Assembly (NCBI GenBank): GCA_037127315.1
Contig: JBBBDQ010001454.1
Coordinates: 2,539,501-2,603,500, forward strand
Direction: 5' to 3'
DNA: 64,000 nt
From: Ascarosepion bandense
Taxonomy: Eukaryota; Mollusca; Cephalopoda; Sepiida; Sepiidae
In this document: one piece after another, positions 61,755 through 64,000 of the stretch
How positions within the stretch are numbered: position 1 is the first letter of the stretch
Layout: every line of letters starts with the position of its first letter
Notes under the pieces: generated by a model
What the model saw: the letters and a program-made list of their open reading frames with translations, nothing else
Database searches by the model: none
What the model was told of the DNA's origin: nothing
Position numbers and translations under genes: made by a program

Positions 61755-62395
61755 AAATTTCATGTAAATCAAGTCACCGAAAACATATCACTATAAGAGA
61801 GGCCTTGTATATCTAAAATCTCTCTCCCACGATCAGCCCCACCTTGTTTAACAATGGAAGTCGCGTTCTGAAAGTTTTTGAAACTAGAAACAAGAACACT
61901 TGAATTCCAGCCATACTGAACATGCGAAGGCTGATAATAAACGCTCCTACTAGTATGCAAAACCACACAGAAATGTCTCTTAAATAGTCAAACAATGAAA
62001 AAAATAACATTTCTAAAACAAAGCCTCTTTAAAAATGGCTAAATAAGTGGCCGAAAGTGTTTGGAACAATGAACAGTTTTTGTACTTCCTTGCTTCCATC
62101 AAGCAAATAGATATAAGAATGCTGGAAAAACTAAAAGAAAACATTGATAAAATTTTCCTTTTCCGTCATATTTAACAAAGTATATTCATATGGATAGAAA
62201 AATTAAAATACTATACAAAAATAGAAATTGGCAAAGATCTGGTGATACTAACAGGATTTTTTTATCACTGGGTGCAATCTCAACATCATAAGATGCAGAG
62301 ATGACGAAATCTACAGGATCTCTTACATCGTATAAGAAATCCTAATAAAATAACTAATCATCAATTATATCTTTATATACAACAACTATATCAGT
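61755..62395. other. No recognised gene
   Basis: Overlapping minus frames at 61769-62010 have no recognised domain. Confidence 0.5.
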
Positions 62396-62399
62396 CAGA

Positions 62400-62695
62400 T
62401 AATTTCCATGCGGGATACACGCTTGGGTAATTATGTCTCTTTCGAGTTATGAGTAACTAGGCAGAAGGTTTTCCCGCTGTCATTTCTATCAGCGGTAAAC
62501 TGGTTGCTAACTAAGGTTATAGAACCTAATCCATCCTTCTCCATAGCTGGAAAAAAAATTGAATAATACTTTTCCCAAGTGCATTTGCGCTTAACTAAAT
62601 GCAATGAATTCAACTGGAATTCGAACTCGGCAATTCGATTTCTAATTCCGGGCCGATATTCATTACCCCACAACCCACTAGTAAATAGATCAATA
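62400..62695 (-). mobile_element. tRNA-derived SINE
   Basis: On minus: head GTTGTGGGGTAATGAATATC and GCCGAGTTCGAATTCCAGTT (B box), body AAGCGCAAATGCACTTGGG, CAACCAGTTTACCGCTGA, GAAA-type hairpin and CAAGCGTGTATCCCGCATGG. Near full length. Confidence 0.8.
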
Positions 62696-62699
62696 TCTG

Positions 62700-63250
62700 T
62701 AATAAACATTTGTTGTAACGCGATATTAAAGTTAATCATTGTTGACAGGTTAGATGCCTGTTCAGTACCATATTCTGTTGACCATGTAGTAGAGTACGCT
62801 AAGCTTATTAGATATCTCTATGTGTGCGTTTATCTTTCAATTTATATGATCAGATCTAGAATATATAATTATATATAATTATGAATTAGTAACGTTTAAT
62901 TAGTAATAAATACCGTTTATAATTAATAATTACGGCAATAAATGCCGTAAAAAGTCACATTTGAAGATTCAGAAATAAATACTGTAAACTGACATATTCC
63001 ATGTTAACAGAATGGGTCCATCCTCATGATAAATCGTGCGTCTATGATAACATTTAGTTTCGTTATAACAATGGATCATTGCGGTTTTTATAAAAATTTG
63101 GTTATATTAAAATCTTGTAACCGTATTGCAAAACAGTTTTCCTTTTTACGACTAATGAAAGTTAACAGATATCTTTGACCCTAGGTTTGATAAATGCCTC
63201 CATAGTCTAATTATTTTCAACACCTAGCAAGGGATTTTATATGTCTGTGT
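62700..63250. other. No recognised gene
   Basis: Nothing recognised. Confidence 0.5.
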
Positions 63251-63254
63251 ACAT

Positions 63255-63665
63255 ATAAAGGACTTTTTAATTGTTTCATCCCAAGCAAGGCAATAAAATT
63301 CACCACCGGGAAGCAAAGAGTTACAGAGAATGGAAGAAACAAAGATGACAATAAAGGAATAAGATTCACTGAGAAGCTGGTAATGATATCGCATTTATAT
63401 TTTTGAAGATGGTAGGAAAGCAGAGTTGCAAGTGAAGAAACTGTTAACTTAGAACTAGTATATATATATATCAATTTCAACAGTGACATTATGGGATCAA
63501 TGGAGTCAGTCAACTGCAATGCTTAAAATCTGTGAATCGAGGTGCCAACAAGGAAAGGTAATCAGAACAAGTACTGCAAAAATATTTATAGAAAAGGCAC
63601 AGTAAAGCTACTTTACGTCGGTGGGAAAGTGACTAAAACCGAGATGCCAGGTCAGGGTTAAGATA
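63255..63665 (-). mobile_element. LINE 3' end (CR1/Jockey-like), decayed
   Basis: Antisense of the family 3' end: TTGTTTCATCCCAAGCAAGG, AGATGGTAGGAAAGCAGAG, TATTTATAGAAAAGGCACAG, TTACGTCGGTGGGAAAGTGA and GAGATGCCAGGTCAGGG, corresponding to the end from DPDLAARL onward. Confidence 0.65.
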
Positions 63666-63726
63666 TTTAATGGCTTGTTTGTTGTTTTGTTTTGTTTTCA
63701 AGAATTTCGAAATACATGACAGAAGC

Positions 63727-63751
63727 GCAATCTATCTATCTATCTATCTCA

Positions 63752-63794
<43 letters not shown>
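63727..63794. repeat. Compound (CTAT)n(TA)n microsatellite
   Basis: CTAT to 63750, then TA. Confidence 0.95.
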
Positions 63795-63796
<2 letters not shown>

Positions 63797-63874
63797 TACC
63801 AAAAACTAATGGGTTATATATATATATACATTTGCTTAAATCTAATGGCTTAAATATATATATTTGTTTAAACT

Positions 63875-64000
63875 ATTTAATGAATATTCATATTTGAGTA
63901 GATGCACTATCTATTTGTATACATGAGTATATATATAATTGGTTAATTTTTAATGGATAAATATATTTGAGTAGATGGACTGTTTTTTATTATTAAACAT
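63875..64000 (+). repeat. Recurring short repeat (ATGGATACTC family), two copies
   Basis: ATTTGAGTAGATGCACTATC at 63892 and ATTTGAGTAGATGGACTG at 63965, the latter followed by TTATTAAACAT. Same family as 4.93, 9.67 and 13.72 kb. Cut by the window edge. Confidence 0.45.

Overview
This window looks like non-genic DNA from a mollusc, most probably a cephalopod such as an octopus. The base composition is clearly AT-rich, with very many (TA)n, (CA)n, (TC)n and (GATA)n arrays. It is packed with tRNA-derived and 5S-rRNA-derived SINEs, Penelope-like retroelements (PLEs), two lineages of LINE fragments and decayed Tc1/mariner transposons. The species call is inference from repeat style; no host exon is recognised with confidence. 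Most long reading frames are either translated microsatellites or pieces of transposable elements.

Layout. 0-10 kb: a 5S-derived SINE interrupted by a tandem array, a PLE terminal segment at 4.6-4.9 kb, a LINE 3' end at 6.8-7.1 kb, a hammerhead-like unit at 7.8 kb, and 5S SINEs at 8.2 and 9.1 kb. 10-16 kb: a decayed PLE (10.6-12.3 kb), two hammerhead/tRNA-like SINEs, an inverted-repeat element carrying a tRNA-Leu-like sequence (13.7-14.0 kb) and further hammerhead-like motifs. 16-30 kb: an eroded coding segment (17.5-17.9 kb), a deleted Tc1 element (18.8-19.3 kb), LINE pieces, and one LINE nested in another (25.1-27.2 kb). 30-42 kb: SINEs, a TA-flanked MITE (33.4-33.9 kb), a PLE inverted pair inserted in a SINE (37.6-38.0 kb), a DDE transposase remnant (39.9-40.6 kb) and a composite 5S+tRNA SINE (40.8-41.1 kb). 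43-55 kb: a LINE with recognisable RT motifs (44.3-45.6 kb), PLE terminal inverted pairs (47.2-49.1 kb, including a perfect palindrome), a LINE (52.8-53.9 kb) and two mariner remnants (54.1-55.9 kb). 56-64 kb: a PLE 3' half with divergent termini inside a direct-repeat-flanked block (56.0-58.1 kb), more SINEs, and a pair of diverging hammerheads (61.3-61.7 kb).

The most notable theme is self-cleaving-ribozyme architecture. About fifteen type-I hammerhead-like cores can be folded by eye, most with a tiny helix III (3-4 bp with a 0-3 nt loop). They occur in two settings: (i) PLE terminal segments, which at six loci form diverging pairs (left copy on -, right copy on +, usually edged by (TA)n), and (ii) a SINE-like family joining a tRNA-like Pol III head to a hammerhead, similar in plan to the schistosome Sm-alpha elements. 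Hammerheads in PLE terminal repeats are established knowledge. The consistent divergent pairing, the zero-spacer palindrome and the tRNA-hammerhead family here are observations that deserve computational follow-up. All folds were made by hand, without covariance models or database searches.
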